This document shows, piece by piece, positions 1 to 5,596 of a stretch of DNA of 8,853 nucleotides. The position numbers and the translations under genes are program-made. The notes under the pieces are model-generated. The model ran no database searches. It was not told where the DNA came from and saw only the letters and a list, made by a program, of their open reading frames with translations. The stretch comes from JBOFGK01 sp051649085 (GTDB lineage Bacteria > Bacillota_I > Bacilli_A > UBA3375), in contig JBOFGK010000022.1 of the NCBI GenBank assembly GCA_051649085.1, forward strand, positions 1-8,853, read 5' to 3'. Each line of letters opens with the position of its first letter. Positions within the stretch are counted from its first letter, which is position 1.

Positions 1-543
1 GTAAATAAATATAGCTTTGTCCATATTGATTCAAATTTCTACTCAGTACCCGACTCATATGTCGGAAAAGAATTACAAGTTCGAAAAAATCATGAGCGTA
101 TCAAAATTTATGATCAACATGTTTTGATTGTCGATACTCAACGATTAGTTAAAAAGAATGACTATAAAATTGATATTTCACATTATTTAACGACATTAAA
201 AAAGAAGCCGGGTGCAATTGCACATAGCTTGGCTCTCAAACAAGCTACTCCCTGGCTCAAAAAAACTTTCGAAAATTATTATAGCACAAATCCTAGAGGT
301 TTTGTCGACTTACTTACAATTATTCAAAAATATTCATTACAAGAAGTTTCATATGCAATTGAAGAAAACACTCGTAATAATCTTCCCGTTGAAAATAGTT
401 ATATTATTGATACAATTCTAAAAAGATATGACGCTACTATCAATATTCAAGCAAAAGAAATAGCAATTGAGCACACATGTCATACACAATTATCAGATAT
501 TAGTAATTTGTATAAACAAGGAGCGTGCAAATGGAAAAACTAA
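1..543 (+). CDS. istA: IS21-family transposase IstA, C-terminal part (5' end outside window)
   Basis: The reading frame is open from base 1 and ends at 543, giving about 180 residues of the C-terminal part of IstA, the DDE recombinase of IS21 elements; the catalytic domain would lie upstream of the window. The opening residues include the stretch HIDSNFYSVPDSYVGK, matching the 'YYSVP' beta-rich segment that follows the DDE core in IstA proteins. An ATG at 124 opens the same frame but is internal, not the true start. The end overlaps istB, the normal IS21 arrangement allowing coupled translation. Bases 1-161 recur at 5177-5337 with two mismatches. The IS21 assignment is confident because istB follows directly; whether the missing 5' part is intact cannot be seen. 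Confidence 0.88.
   Translation, partial: VNKYSFVHIDSNFYSVPDSYVGKELQVRKNHERIKIYDQHVLIVDTQRLVKKNDYKIDISHYLTTLKKKPGAIAHSLALKQATPWLKKTFENYYSTNPRGFVDLLTIIQKYSLQEVSYAIEENTRNNLPVENSYIIDTILKRYDATINIQAKEIAIEHTCHTQLSDISNLYKQGACKWKN
518..523 (+). promoter_or_regulatory. Shine-Dalgarno of istB
   Basis: AAGGAG lies inside the end of istA. It is 7 bases before the ATG at 531 but only 1 base before the GTG at 525, so it selects ATG 531 as the istB start rather than the longer GTG form. Confidence 0.75.
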
Positions 544-1292
544 TTCAAACATACGCCAAGCAATTACGATTACCATATTTGACTGAACACATTGGTCAGC
601 ATCTCGAACAAGCAAGAACAGAGAATAGTACGTATGAGGAGTTCTTACTTCAGTTATTTGAATATGAAATTCAATTGCGGAAACAAAATAGTATTAATAA
701 CCGCTTGCGACAAGCAAAATTTCCATATGCCAAGCAACTCGAAACACTGGATATTAGTGCACTACCAGATGAAGCTCAACTCCATTTTCAAACCTTACGA
801 AGTTTGTCATTTATCGAGCAGAAACAAAATATTATTTTCGCTGGTAATCCCGGAACAGGAAAAACACACCTGGCAATTGGTTTAGGTATAAAAGCTTGTC
901 AAAATGGTCATCACGTCTATTTCGCACATGTACCAACTTTGATTATTCAATTAAAGGAAGCAAAAAGCGAACGAGTTTTTCAGCGATTGAAATCAAAGTT
1001 TGATAAATATCAACTAATCATTTTGGATGAACTTGGATATATATCATTTGACAAAGAAGGTGCAGAATTATTGTTTAACTTCTTATCAACACGTTGTGAG
1101 AAAGCTTCAACTATCTTTACAACTAATTTACCATTTTCACGATGGGACGAAATATTCCACGATCCAATTATCACTGCTGCAATGGTCGATCGGATTACAC
1201 ATAATTCATATGTCATTAATATGAATGGAGCTAGTTTCAGAATGAAAGAAAGCAGCCAATTTATCAAAAATCAACTTAATAATCTTGAATAG
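531..1292 (+). CDS. istB: IS21-family helper ATPase IstB
   Basis: This is a complete 253-residue IstB, the AAA+ ATPase that assembles on target DNA and activates IstA for IS21 transposition. The Walker A motif GNPGTGKT is at residues 105-112 and Walker B LIILDE at 162-167. A sensor-like TTNLPFSRW follows at about 198-205, and the family C-terminal signature DRITHNSYVINMNG is at about 220-233. The N-terminal 90 residues form the usual helical IstA-interacting region. Length is normal for IstB (about 240-260 aa). The start is ATG 531, chosen from the spacing of the Shine-Dalgarno at 518-523. It overlaps istA by 13 bases. No frameshift or missing motif is seen, so this half of the element looks functional. 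Confidence 0.95.
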   Translation: MEKLIQTYAKQLRLPYLTEHIGQHLEQARTENSTYEEFLLQLFEYEIQLRKQNSINNRLRQAKFPYAKQLETLDISALPDEAQLHFQTLRSLSFIEQKQNIIFAGNPGTGKTHLAIGLGIKACQNGHHVYFAHVPTLIIQLKEAKSERVFQRLKSKFDKYQLIILDELGYISFDKEGAELLFNFLSTRCEKASTIFTTNLPFSRWDEIFHDPIITAAMVDRITHNSYVINMNGASFRMKESSQFIKNQLNNLE

Positions 1293-1386
1293 TTACATGT
1301 TAATAATTCAACCCGAATAAATATAAGCGGATATAGTTATTGAATGTTGAAAATTTTGATTTAAAATGTAAAAAAAGTATTTTTAA
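1293..1386 (+). other. Probable right end of the IS21 element (boundary not resolved)
   Basis: AT-rich non-coding sequence between istB and the next promoter. IS21 elements end shortly after istB, so the right terminal repeat should be here. Inverted pieces such as TTCAAC near 1308 and GTTGAA near 1345 are present, but without the left end of the element the terminal inverted repeat and target duplication cannot be defined. Confidence 0.35.
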
Positions 1387-1416
1387 TGACTATTTATACA
1401 TGAAAGGTGCTATAAT
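1387..1416 (+). promoter_or_regulatory. Promoter of the ATPase-Toprim operon
   Basis: A perfect -10 hexamer TATAAT (1411-1416) is preceded by TGC, forming an extended -10. A weak -35, ATGACT (1387-1392), sits 18 bases upstream. Transcription would begin near 1423, leaving a very short leader before the start codon at 1439. The operon therefore has its own promoter and does not depend on the IS. Confidence 0.65.
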
Positions 1417-1423
1417 TTTGTCT

Positions 1424-1432
1424 GAGAGGTGA
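1424..1432 (+). promoter_or_regulatory. Ribosome binding site of the ATPase gene
   Basis: GAGAGGTGA matches the extended anti-Shine-Dalgarno complement (AGGAGGTGATC) with one internal difference and lies 6 bases before the ATG at 1439. This supports that start. Confidence 0.65.
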
Positions 1433-1438
1433 TAGTCT

Positions 1439-2695
1439 ATGCATATTGAATCAATTTATTTAGAAAATTTTAAGAACATCAAACAATCAACTATACTATT
1501 TAAAGAAAATACAACAGGCATTTACGGTCCAAACGGAAGTGGAAAAACATCAGTAATTGAAGCGGTAAAATTATTGCAGTTATATGTCACAATTTCAGAA
1601 AATAAACAAGCAGATATGATCAAAAATTATTTTCATTCACAGTGTCAACAAATGAAAATCGGTATTGTTTTTAAAGACGATAGTGAGTACATAAATTATG
1701 AAGTAACCTTTGAAAAATTTGCCGATGTTGTGCAAGTATCATCGGAAGTACTGAGTGTAAAATTGAATGAACCCCGCCTAAAGTATCATGTACTACTAAA
1801 AGTAGATAATGGCAGTGATAAAGTTCAGCCAATTGTAAAGGCGAAAAAAGAATCACGGCATGTAAAAGTAGCATATGATAAAAACACTTATGTGCGATTT
1901 ATGCAATTCAATAGCTATTTCGCTTTATTAAATCGCAATGAACAGTCCGAATTCATCGGATTTGAAAAATTTGCTAAAGTTCAAAAAGCATTTGCTAAGC
2001 TTTTCGTGAGTATGCTAGAGGATAACGCAATTGCACAATTACAACTGGTCTTACCCTTGCATTTACACACAACAGATATCAATGGTGTTGTACCACTAAA
2101 ATTAAATGGTGGGTATCATTTGAGAGAACATGTTAATATTCTCGGTGAAACAGTAGCCACGATTAATCATGTGTTTCATGCTATTTTCCCAGACCGACGA
2201 CTAGAATTAGTCGAAAATGATAAAATCCAAACGGAAGATCGGGAACAAGTATCAATTACGCTATTTGTTGCCCGTGGAGAACTACGAATCCCAATTCATT
2301 TAGAATCGACGGGAACAATTAAGTTGATTGCTTTATTATCGGCATTAATTGCCTATATAAAATATGACGATTTTATCTTATTGATTGATGAACTCGATGC
2401 ACATATTTATGAATACCTCTTATCAGTTTTATTGGAGAAAATGAGTAGCTATGCACGGGGACAACTGATATTTACTGCTCATAATTTATCACCATTAGAG
2501 CGACTGAACAAAAATTCAATTGTATTTGCCAATGAAACTGTTGAAGGGGTATCATTTGAATATTTAAAAAATGTAAAACCAACAACAAATATTCGCGACA
2601 AATATTTACGGGCGATTGCGTACAGTACCGAAGTTAACATTGAATTGAGTGGTATGAATGAATCGGCGTTAGACATGATAGTGAGGAATTTATAA
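1439..2695 (+). CDS. SMC/ABC-like AAA-family ATPase, probable phage-defence sensor subunit
   Basis: This 418-residue protein has an ABC/SMC-type ATPase layout (COG1106/AAA_15-like). The N-terminus IESIYLENFKNI is the strand pattern typical of RecF/OLD-like ATPases. Walker A GPNGSGKT is at residues 30-37, an ABC-signature-like ESTGTIKL at 289-296, Walker B FILLIDELD at 312-320 and a switch histidine in TAHN at H348. The central 250 residues lack recognisable catalytic motifs and carry no long coiled coil, so this is a compact member. The stop overlaps the next start by one base (TAATG), implying coupled translation with the Toprim-like partner. Paired ATPases of this kind act in AbiL, RloAB and PARIS defence, where the ATPase senses infection and controls a Toprim effector. 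The ATPase fold is certain; the defence role is inferred from the partner and context. Confidence 0.85.
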   Translation: MHIESIYLENFKNIKQSTILFKENTTGIYGPNGSGKTSVIEAVKLLQLYVTISENKQADMIKNYFHSQCQQMKIGIVFKDDSEYINYEVTFEKFADVVQVSSEVLSVKLNEPRLKYHVLLKVDNGSDKVQPIVKAKKESRHVKVAYDKNTYVRFMQFNSYFALLNRNEQSEFIGFEKFAKVQKAFAKLFVSMLEDNAIAQLQLVLPLHLHTTDINGVVPLKLNGGYHLREHVNILGETVATINHVFHAIFPDRRLELVENDKIQTEDREQVSITLFVARGELRIPIHLESTGTIKLIALLSALIAYIKYDDFILLIDELDAHIYEYLLSVLLEKMSSYARGQLIFTAHNLSPLERLNKNSIVFANETVEGVSFEYLKNVKPTTNIRDKYLRAIAYSTEVNIELSGMNESALDMIVRNL

Positions 2696-3339
2696 TGGCG
2701 AATACTGTTGTGTTATTTATAGTTGAAGGTGAGACGGATAATCAAACGTTACTTCCGTGTATTGAAGCCTTATTGAAAAAGCAGACTAAAAAATTAAAAC
2801 CAATTATTGTTCGTGGCGATTTACTGACTCGGTATCGAGAAGGCAGTACAGAATATGAAGTGACAAGGAGTAACATTCGCCAAAAATTACAGGATTATGT
2901 GGAAAAAGAAATACGTAATGCAACACCGAAATTGAAAGTTAGTGATATTTTTGAAGTTTATTATTTGACTGATACTGATAATTGTTTTTTTGAAACAACA
3001 TCACAAGCAGTAAATAAAAAAATGTGTTTGTTGGTGATGTTTAATCGGTTGGAAACGATTTGTGTCCGCAAAAAAGAACTTTCATTGAATATTCTTTTTA
3101 TGCATAAAAATTTAGAATATGCATTGTATGGAATATTTGAAAATTTATCGATGCAAGAAAAAAATCGGTTGTCAGAACAAAACGGACTACGTTATTTTAT
3201 GAATCCAGATCAATTGTATGAAGAGTTAATCGCTATTACACATTGGAAAACCTATGCAGATAGTTATCGTGAAATTCAAACAACGAAGGAACGGGCGACA
3301 AATGTGAATATTTTAATAGCTGAATTATTAGGGAAATAA
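2695..3339 (+). CDS. Toprim/RloB-like protein, probable effector nuclease partner of the ATPase
   Basis: This 214-residue protein opens with a beta strand leading to VEGETD (residues 10-15), the glutamate-containing first Toprim motif. The second motif, YLTDTD with the acidic pair D93 and D95, sits at the end of another hydrophobic strand. A later HKNLEYALYG segment (137-146) resembles the C-terminal helix seen in RloB and AbiLii-type proteins. The size fits RloB/AbiLii (about 200-230 aa). Known Toprim effectors in such systems cleave nucleic acid in a metal-dependent way; that activity is inferred here, not shown. The start ATG overlaps the ATPase stop, with GAGGA about 9 bases upstream, so both subunits should be made together. 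DUF4435 (AriB of PARIS) is an alternative family label. No obvious damage is seen. Confidence 0.75.
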   Translation: MANTVVLFIVEGETDNQTLLPCIEALLKKQTKKLKPIIVRGDLLTRYREGSTEYEVTRSNIRQKLQDYVEKEIRNATPKLKVSDIFEVYYLTDTDNCFFETTSQAVNKKMCLLVMFNRLETICVRKKELSLNILFMHKNLEYALYGIFENLSMQEKNRLSEQNGLRYFMNPDQLYEELIAITHWKTYADSYREIQTTKERATNVNILIAELLGK

Positions 3340-3420
3340 GTGTATATATTATATTCACCAATAAAAAAGTAGACCAAATCTATTGAAAGTGAAGCATGTT
3401 TCCAAAGGAGTTGAACCACG

Positions 3421-3453
3421 TTGAGAACATGCGATAATATTTATGAGTTCTGA
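3421..3453 (+). CDS. Candidate 10-residue leader peptide, repeat copy A
   Basis: A TTG codon lies 10 bases after the AAAGGAG Shine-Dalgarno at 3404-3410 and opens a frame reading MRTCDNIYEF before TGA. The stop touches the 5' arm of the terminator hairpin, a placement typical of translated attenuators. The sequence is identical in copy B. It does not prove translation: identity could reflect recent duplication, the start codon is weak and the spacing is slightly long. No known leader peptide is recognised. Confidence 0.3.
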   Translation: MRTCDNIYEF

Positions 3454-3499
3454 TTTCAATCAACTTTTCTGTCGGAAGTGTTGCTTGGAATCTTTTTTT
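3452..3499 (+). terminator. Intrinsic terminator, repeat copy A
   Basis: The arm at 3452-3464 (GATTTCAATCAAC) pairs with 3480-3492 (GTTGCTTGGAATC) through one wobble and one mismatch. The loop side can extend the stem (ACTT with AAGT), and seven T follow. It would stop transcripts from the ATPase-Toprim operon or from a leader started upstream. Confidence 0.75.
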
Positions 3500-3645
3500 G
3501 TTTCTAGGAAGCGATATGAACGGAAAGTACACGATCAATTCATGCTGCAATCAGCATTTTATTTTCTGACAAACTCTGTATTTTTAAATCGCAACACTTT
3601 GTACTTTTAACTTGCATTATACATACACAGTATTCATATGCTTAT

Positions 3646-3665
3646 CTATACTGAATATAGTATAG
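3646..3665. promoter_or_regulatory. Palindromic operator candidate upstream of the toxin-antitoxin-like locus
   Basis: CTATACT and AGTATAG form a perfect 7-base inverted repeat around a 6-base centre. The palindrome ends beside or overlaps the -35 position of the promoter at 3663-3691. This is the layout expected for autorepression by an antitoxin, but no protein-DNA evidence exists here. Confidence 0.45.
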
Positions 3666-3691
3666 TGATAAATTCAATTCCGTGATATAAT
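3663..3691 (+). promoter_or_regulatory. Promoter of the antitoxin-like gene
   Basis: TATAAT at 3686-3691 is a perfect -10. The -35 position 17 bases upstream (TAGTGA, 3663-3668) is poor, so activity may be weak or assisted. A Shine-Dalgarno-like AGGAAGTGAG (3711-3720) follows before ATG 3726. Confidence 0.5.
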
Positions 3692-3725
3692 TATACAAAC
3701 AATTATTGAGAGGAAGTGAGTAGAG

Positions 3726-3893
3726 ATGGCAACTATTAGTTTAGAACGTGATATTATTTTAAATAAGCAAGATGGGATAATTTTACAAGAAACAAAGCCA
3801 ACGAAAAAGTATTATGAAACGTTAGCAAAAGATAAAGAACAAAGTAAGCGTGTTATGTCGAAACCTACCTTGACATGGATGAAGAAAAAATGA
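3726..3893 (+). pseudogene. Antitoxin-like ORF, frameshifted at its 3' end
   Basis: The frame encodes 55 residues beginning MATISLERDIILNKQDG, a start resembling short antitoxin proteins that precede GNAT or other toxins in Firmicutes, though the family is not recognised with certainty. It has a Shine-Dalgarno and a promoter with a palindromic operator. Near codon 49 the frame runs into WMKKK and a stop. The adjacent +2 frame instead continues as LDMDEEKM and onward, so one indel near 3864-3875 probably truncated the protein. It overlaps the following ORF by 19 bases. Alternatively this is a complete short antitoxin that overlaps its toxin gene; the unusual tail makes the frameshift reading more likely. 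Confidence 0.5.
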
Positions 3894-4504
3894 TCGTGAC
3901 TTCATTATATGAATATCTGCAATACATTGTCGATGCACATCGAGTAGAAAATACTGCTGCAACAGAGAAACAACTGCAAAAATTAGCAAAACAAACACGG
4001 GCAGAGCGTGTCGAACAGACGTTCTTTTGCCAAAAAAATAGTGACATCGTTTTATTTTTATAGAATCGTGCAGCAGATAATGATTATCATCATGCAACAC
4101 GAACATTTTTGGTGTTAGATCAATCTGAAGAACTGATTGGGTTCTTTACATTATCAATGAAAATCGTTGATATTAGTGAATTTGATCGTAAAACGAAAAA
4201 AAATTATATTTATTCGGGGAAAAGCCCGAATAATGTGACACATATACCGACAATTTTAATTGCCCAATTTGGAAAAAATGATCGCTTCTCCGAAATAATA
4301 TCAGGTGATCAGCTTATGGAGTACGCACTCGAAAAAATTGATGAATTACGTTCACTAATCGGAACGAAAATTGTTTTACTCGATAGTGTGAATCATCCAA
4401 AAGTTTTAAGCTTTTATCGAAGTTTTGGATTTGCTGAATTTGGTGCAATTATTTCTGAAATTGATGAGTCCTTACAGCCGATGTTTCTTGATGTGAGTAA
4501 ATAA
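3875..4504 (+). pseudogene. GNAT-family N-acetyltransferase broken by an in-frame amber codon
   Basis: The segments 3875-4060 and 4064-4504 share one frame and are separated only by TAG at 4061-4063. The joined product continues across it: the residues FFCQKNSDIVLFL before the stop and NRAADNDYHHATRTFLVLD after it resemble the N-terminus of GNAT proteins of the form 'C..N.DI..FL..KA......RT.LV.D'. Further on come GFFTLSMKI, the acetyl-CoA-binding region IPTILIAQFGKNDRFS with the following ISG and LMEYAL, and FYRSFGF near the C-terminus. The first 45 residues are not recognised and may belong to the frameshifted antitoxin or to another fused gene. An ATG at 4109 could give 131 residues, but it would lack the first GNAT strands. 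With its antitoxin-like neighbour this looks like a decayed toxin-antitoxin locus. Confidence 0.65.
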
Positions 4505-4534
4505 ATGGTTAGGCTACAGACAATTATTCCAAAA

Positions 4535-4575
4535 GCCAAAATGCCCCATTTCTGAGAAGAATGGGGCATTTTTAG
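4535..4575. terminator. Bidirectional intrinsic terminator of the fic pseudogene and the GNAT locus
   Basis: ATGCCCCAT (4541-4549) pairs with ATGGGGCAT (4561-4569) around TTCTGAGAAGA, followed by five T on the plus strand and a run of four T on the minus strand. It is homologous to the terminator at 6786-6814. Two base pairs differ between them and both partners have changed together. Confidence 0.85.
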
Positions 4576-4596
4576 GTGTTTACTAGTAGGGTAAGT

Positions 4597-5010
4597 TTAG
4601 CGTTGACTCAGCAGGTTTAAATAATTAGTTGACATCGTATAAATGAGCGGTTTTTGTTGTGCTTTTTCGAGCATGCCTTTTTGATACAGTTCGTTCGCAA
4701 TCATATCGAGCTTTCACCGTGAATAGGGTAGGGTACAGCTTGGGCGAGTTGAATTTGACTAAAGCTACTATCTTCAGGAGCGAACCGGCGAAATTGCGCG
4801 AAAACATCCAATTGAAAGTGCTCAGTTTGGGGAAACGACTGATACATTTGCACGAGACCAACAAAACGCTTTTTTTTTTGCCTGCTGATTTAAATCATTG
4901 ATCAATAAGTGGTTGATAAATTGGTTGTGACTGAACCATAGCCTGTTAAACATTTTTGATATTCGGCCTGAAAATCGTTAGGACTGAGCCATTTTTAAGG
5001 ATTGACAATG
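4597..5010 (-). pseudogene. Fic-family pseudogene, internally deleted relative of the gene at 6842-8083
   Basis: Read on the minus strand this aligns with the Fic gene at 6842-8083 in blocks. 4597-4807 matches 6842-7047, 4805-4896 matches 7633-7730, 4895-4916 matches 7788-7809 and 4913-5010 matches 7972-8080. The gaps correspond to deletions of about 588, 59, 166 and 11 bases. The first removes residues about 150-346, including the whole HPFYDGNGR catalytic region. Short shared bases (CAT, TC, TTGA) sit at the three larger junctions. A 5-base tandem duplication of AGGGT near 4727 adds a frameshift. The start codon is missing because homology stops at 5010, exactly before it, where IS21-like sequence begins. 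No functional product is possible. The two short frames here (4659-4901 plus, 4625-4864 minus) are by-products. Confidence 0.93.
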
Positions 5011-5337
5011 ACAACAATTGCAGCAACGATTACTGCACTCCATCTAGCCGTACAAAAAATAAATAACAGACCAACAACGAATTGGTGAATCTGCAGATAC
5101 CGTCTTTGCGCGCGAGTTAAACTATTTACTACCATCTCGACTTCAAATGGATACATATAGCCAAACAAATTGCAAAGTAAATAAATATAGCTTTGTCCAT
5201 ATTGATTCAAATTTCTACTCAGTACCCGACTCATATGTCGGAAAAGAATTACAAGTTCAAAAAAATCATGAGCGTATCAAAATTTATGATCAACATGTTT
5301 TGATTGTCGATACTCAACGATTAGTCAAAAAGAATGA
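5011..5337 (+). pseudogene. IS21 istA remnant
   Basis: Bases 5177-5337 equal bases 1-161 except at two positions, so this is a second, partial copy of the same IstA in the same orientation. Upstream the frame still reads IstA-like residues (RIGESADTVFARELNYLLPS, from about 5078), interrupted by a stop at 5060-5062. The preceding bases in another frame give INNRPTTN, suggesting a further frameshift near 5080. The remnant begins beside the lost start codon of the fic pseudogene and ends abruptly at 5337. The rest of istA, istB and both IS ends are missing, so it cannot move on its own. Confidence 0.85.
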
Positions 5338-5414
5338 AGTTGCCAAAACCACACGGTAAAATTAAAAACATCCTGAATCGTGAGTTTGAAACACTAGTTG
5401 AGTATCGCAAGTAA
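5334..5414 (+). other. Unrecognised 26-codon tail fused to the istA remnant
   Basis: An ATG formed at the junction opens a frame of 26 residues rich in lysine and arginine (start MKLPKPHGKIKN, end LVEYRK) before TAA. There is no Shine-Dalgarno at the right distance. It looks like the C-terminal scrap of another gene, possibly a transposase, joined to istA by deletion. The family is not recognised. Confidence 0.3.
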
Positions 5415-5535
5415 AACTTTATCAATTTTGTCTAAAAAAGTGTTGCCATTCCAAGCCTGCCTTTAGCCGCTACTATACAATGTGCAGAATTCTAAAGTGA
5501 AATTAAGCAATATTTTCTTCTTAAAAGTGCTAAAA
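5415..5535. other. Non-coding AT-rich spacer before the plus-strand fic gene
   Basis: No gene, terminator or clear repeat is visible. The more GC-rich patch around 5450-5475 differs in composition from its surroundings and may be leftover mobile DNA. Confidence 0.4.
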
Positions 5536-5544
5536 TGTGATAAT
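5536..5544 (+). promoter_or_regulatory. Extended -10 promoter candidate of the plus-strand fic gene
   Basis: TGT followed by GATAAT forms an extended -10; no good -35 is present. Transcription would start about 45 bases before the ATG at 5597. AAAGG at 5582-5586 is the likely Shine-Dalgarno, 10 bases before the start. Confidence 0.4.
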
Positions 5545-5596
5545 ATGTATTTATAAGAAATAAATATCAATAAAAAATCGCAAAGGTCGTGGAAAA

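Larger units (their letters stand above)
3361..3529 (+). repeat. Leader/terminator direct repeat, copy A
   Basis: This matches 8256-8423 in the same orientation with about eight substitutions and one single-base gap by eye. A core of about 80 bases (3403-3483 against 8297-8377) is identical. In order it contains an AAAGGAG Shine-Dalgarno, a 10-codon TTG-started mini-ORF, and a long hairpin followed by seven T. Conservation continues about 30 bases past the terminator, so the repeat is larger than a terminator alone. Confidence 0.9.
3340..3725. other. Intergenic region with repeat copy A, terminator and toxin-antitoxin promoter
   Basis: This 386-base gap holds copy A of the leader/terminator repeat (3361-3529) and an AT-rich stretch with nothing recognisable (3530-3640). 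A palindrome overlapping a promoter follows (3646-3691), then a Shine-Dalgarno before the ATG at 3726. The intrinsic terminator at 3452-3499 probably also ends the ATPase-Toprim transcript. Confidence 0.7.

Noticed and set aside
525..530. GTG at 525 as the istB start, adding two residues
   Set aside because: The AAGGAG Shine-Dalgarno ends one base before the GTG, too close for initiation, whereas ATG 531 has ideal spacing and the usual IstB N-terminus.
3361..3529. T-box or known metabolite riboswitch in the repeat
   Set aside because: The T-box core (TGGNACCGCG) and other familiar aptamer motifs are missing.
3875..4060. FRG-domain toxin reading, from the SLYEYLQYIV start and FF-QKNSD segment
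   Set aside because: The FRG core FRGQ is absent, and the cysteine-containing segment before the amber codon fits the GNAT N-terminus and continues in frame into a clear GNAT protein.
4061..4063. Amber codon as programmed read-through or pyrrolysine
   Set aside because: There is no read-through context or supporting gene, and the neighbouring frameshift indicates simple decay.
3822..4106. Minus-strand frames opposite the GNAT locus
   Set aside because: They lack ribosome sites and recognisable motifs and are mirror frames of the acetyltransferase remnant.
4659..4901. Plus-strand frame across the fic pseudogene, and the similar frame at 7505-7726
   Set aside because: Both are antisense to homologous fic sequence; they resemble each other only because the pseudogene and gene are related.
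4995..5234. Minus-strand frame over the istA remnant
   Set aside because: The plus strand has near-identical IstA sequence here, so the minus frame is incidental.
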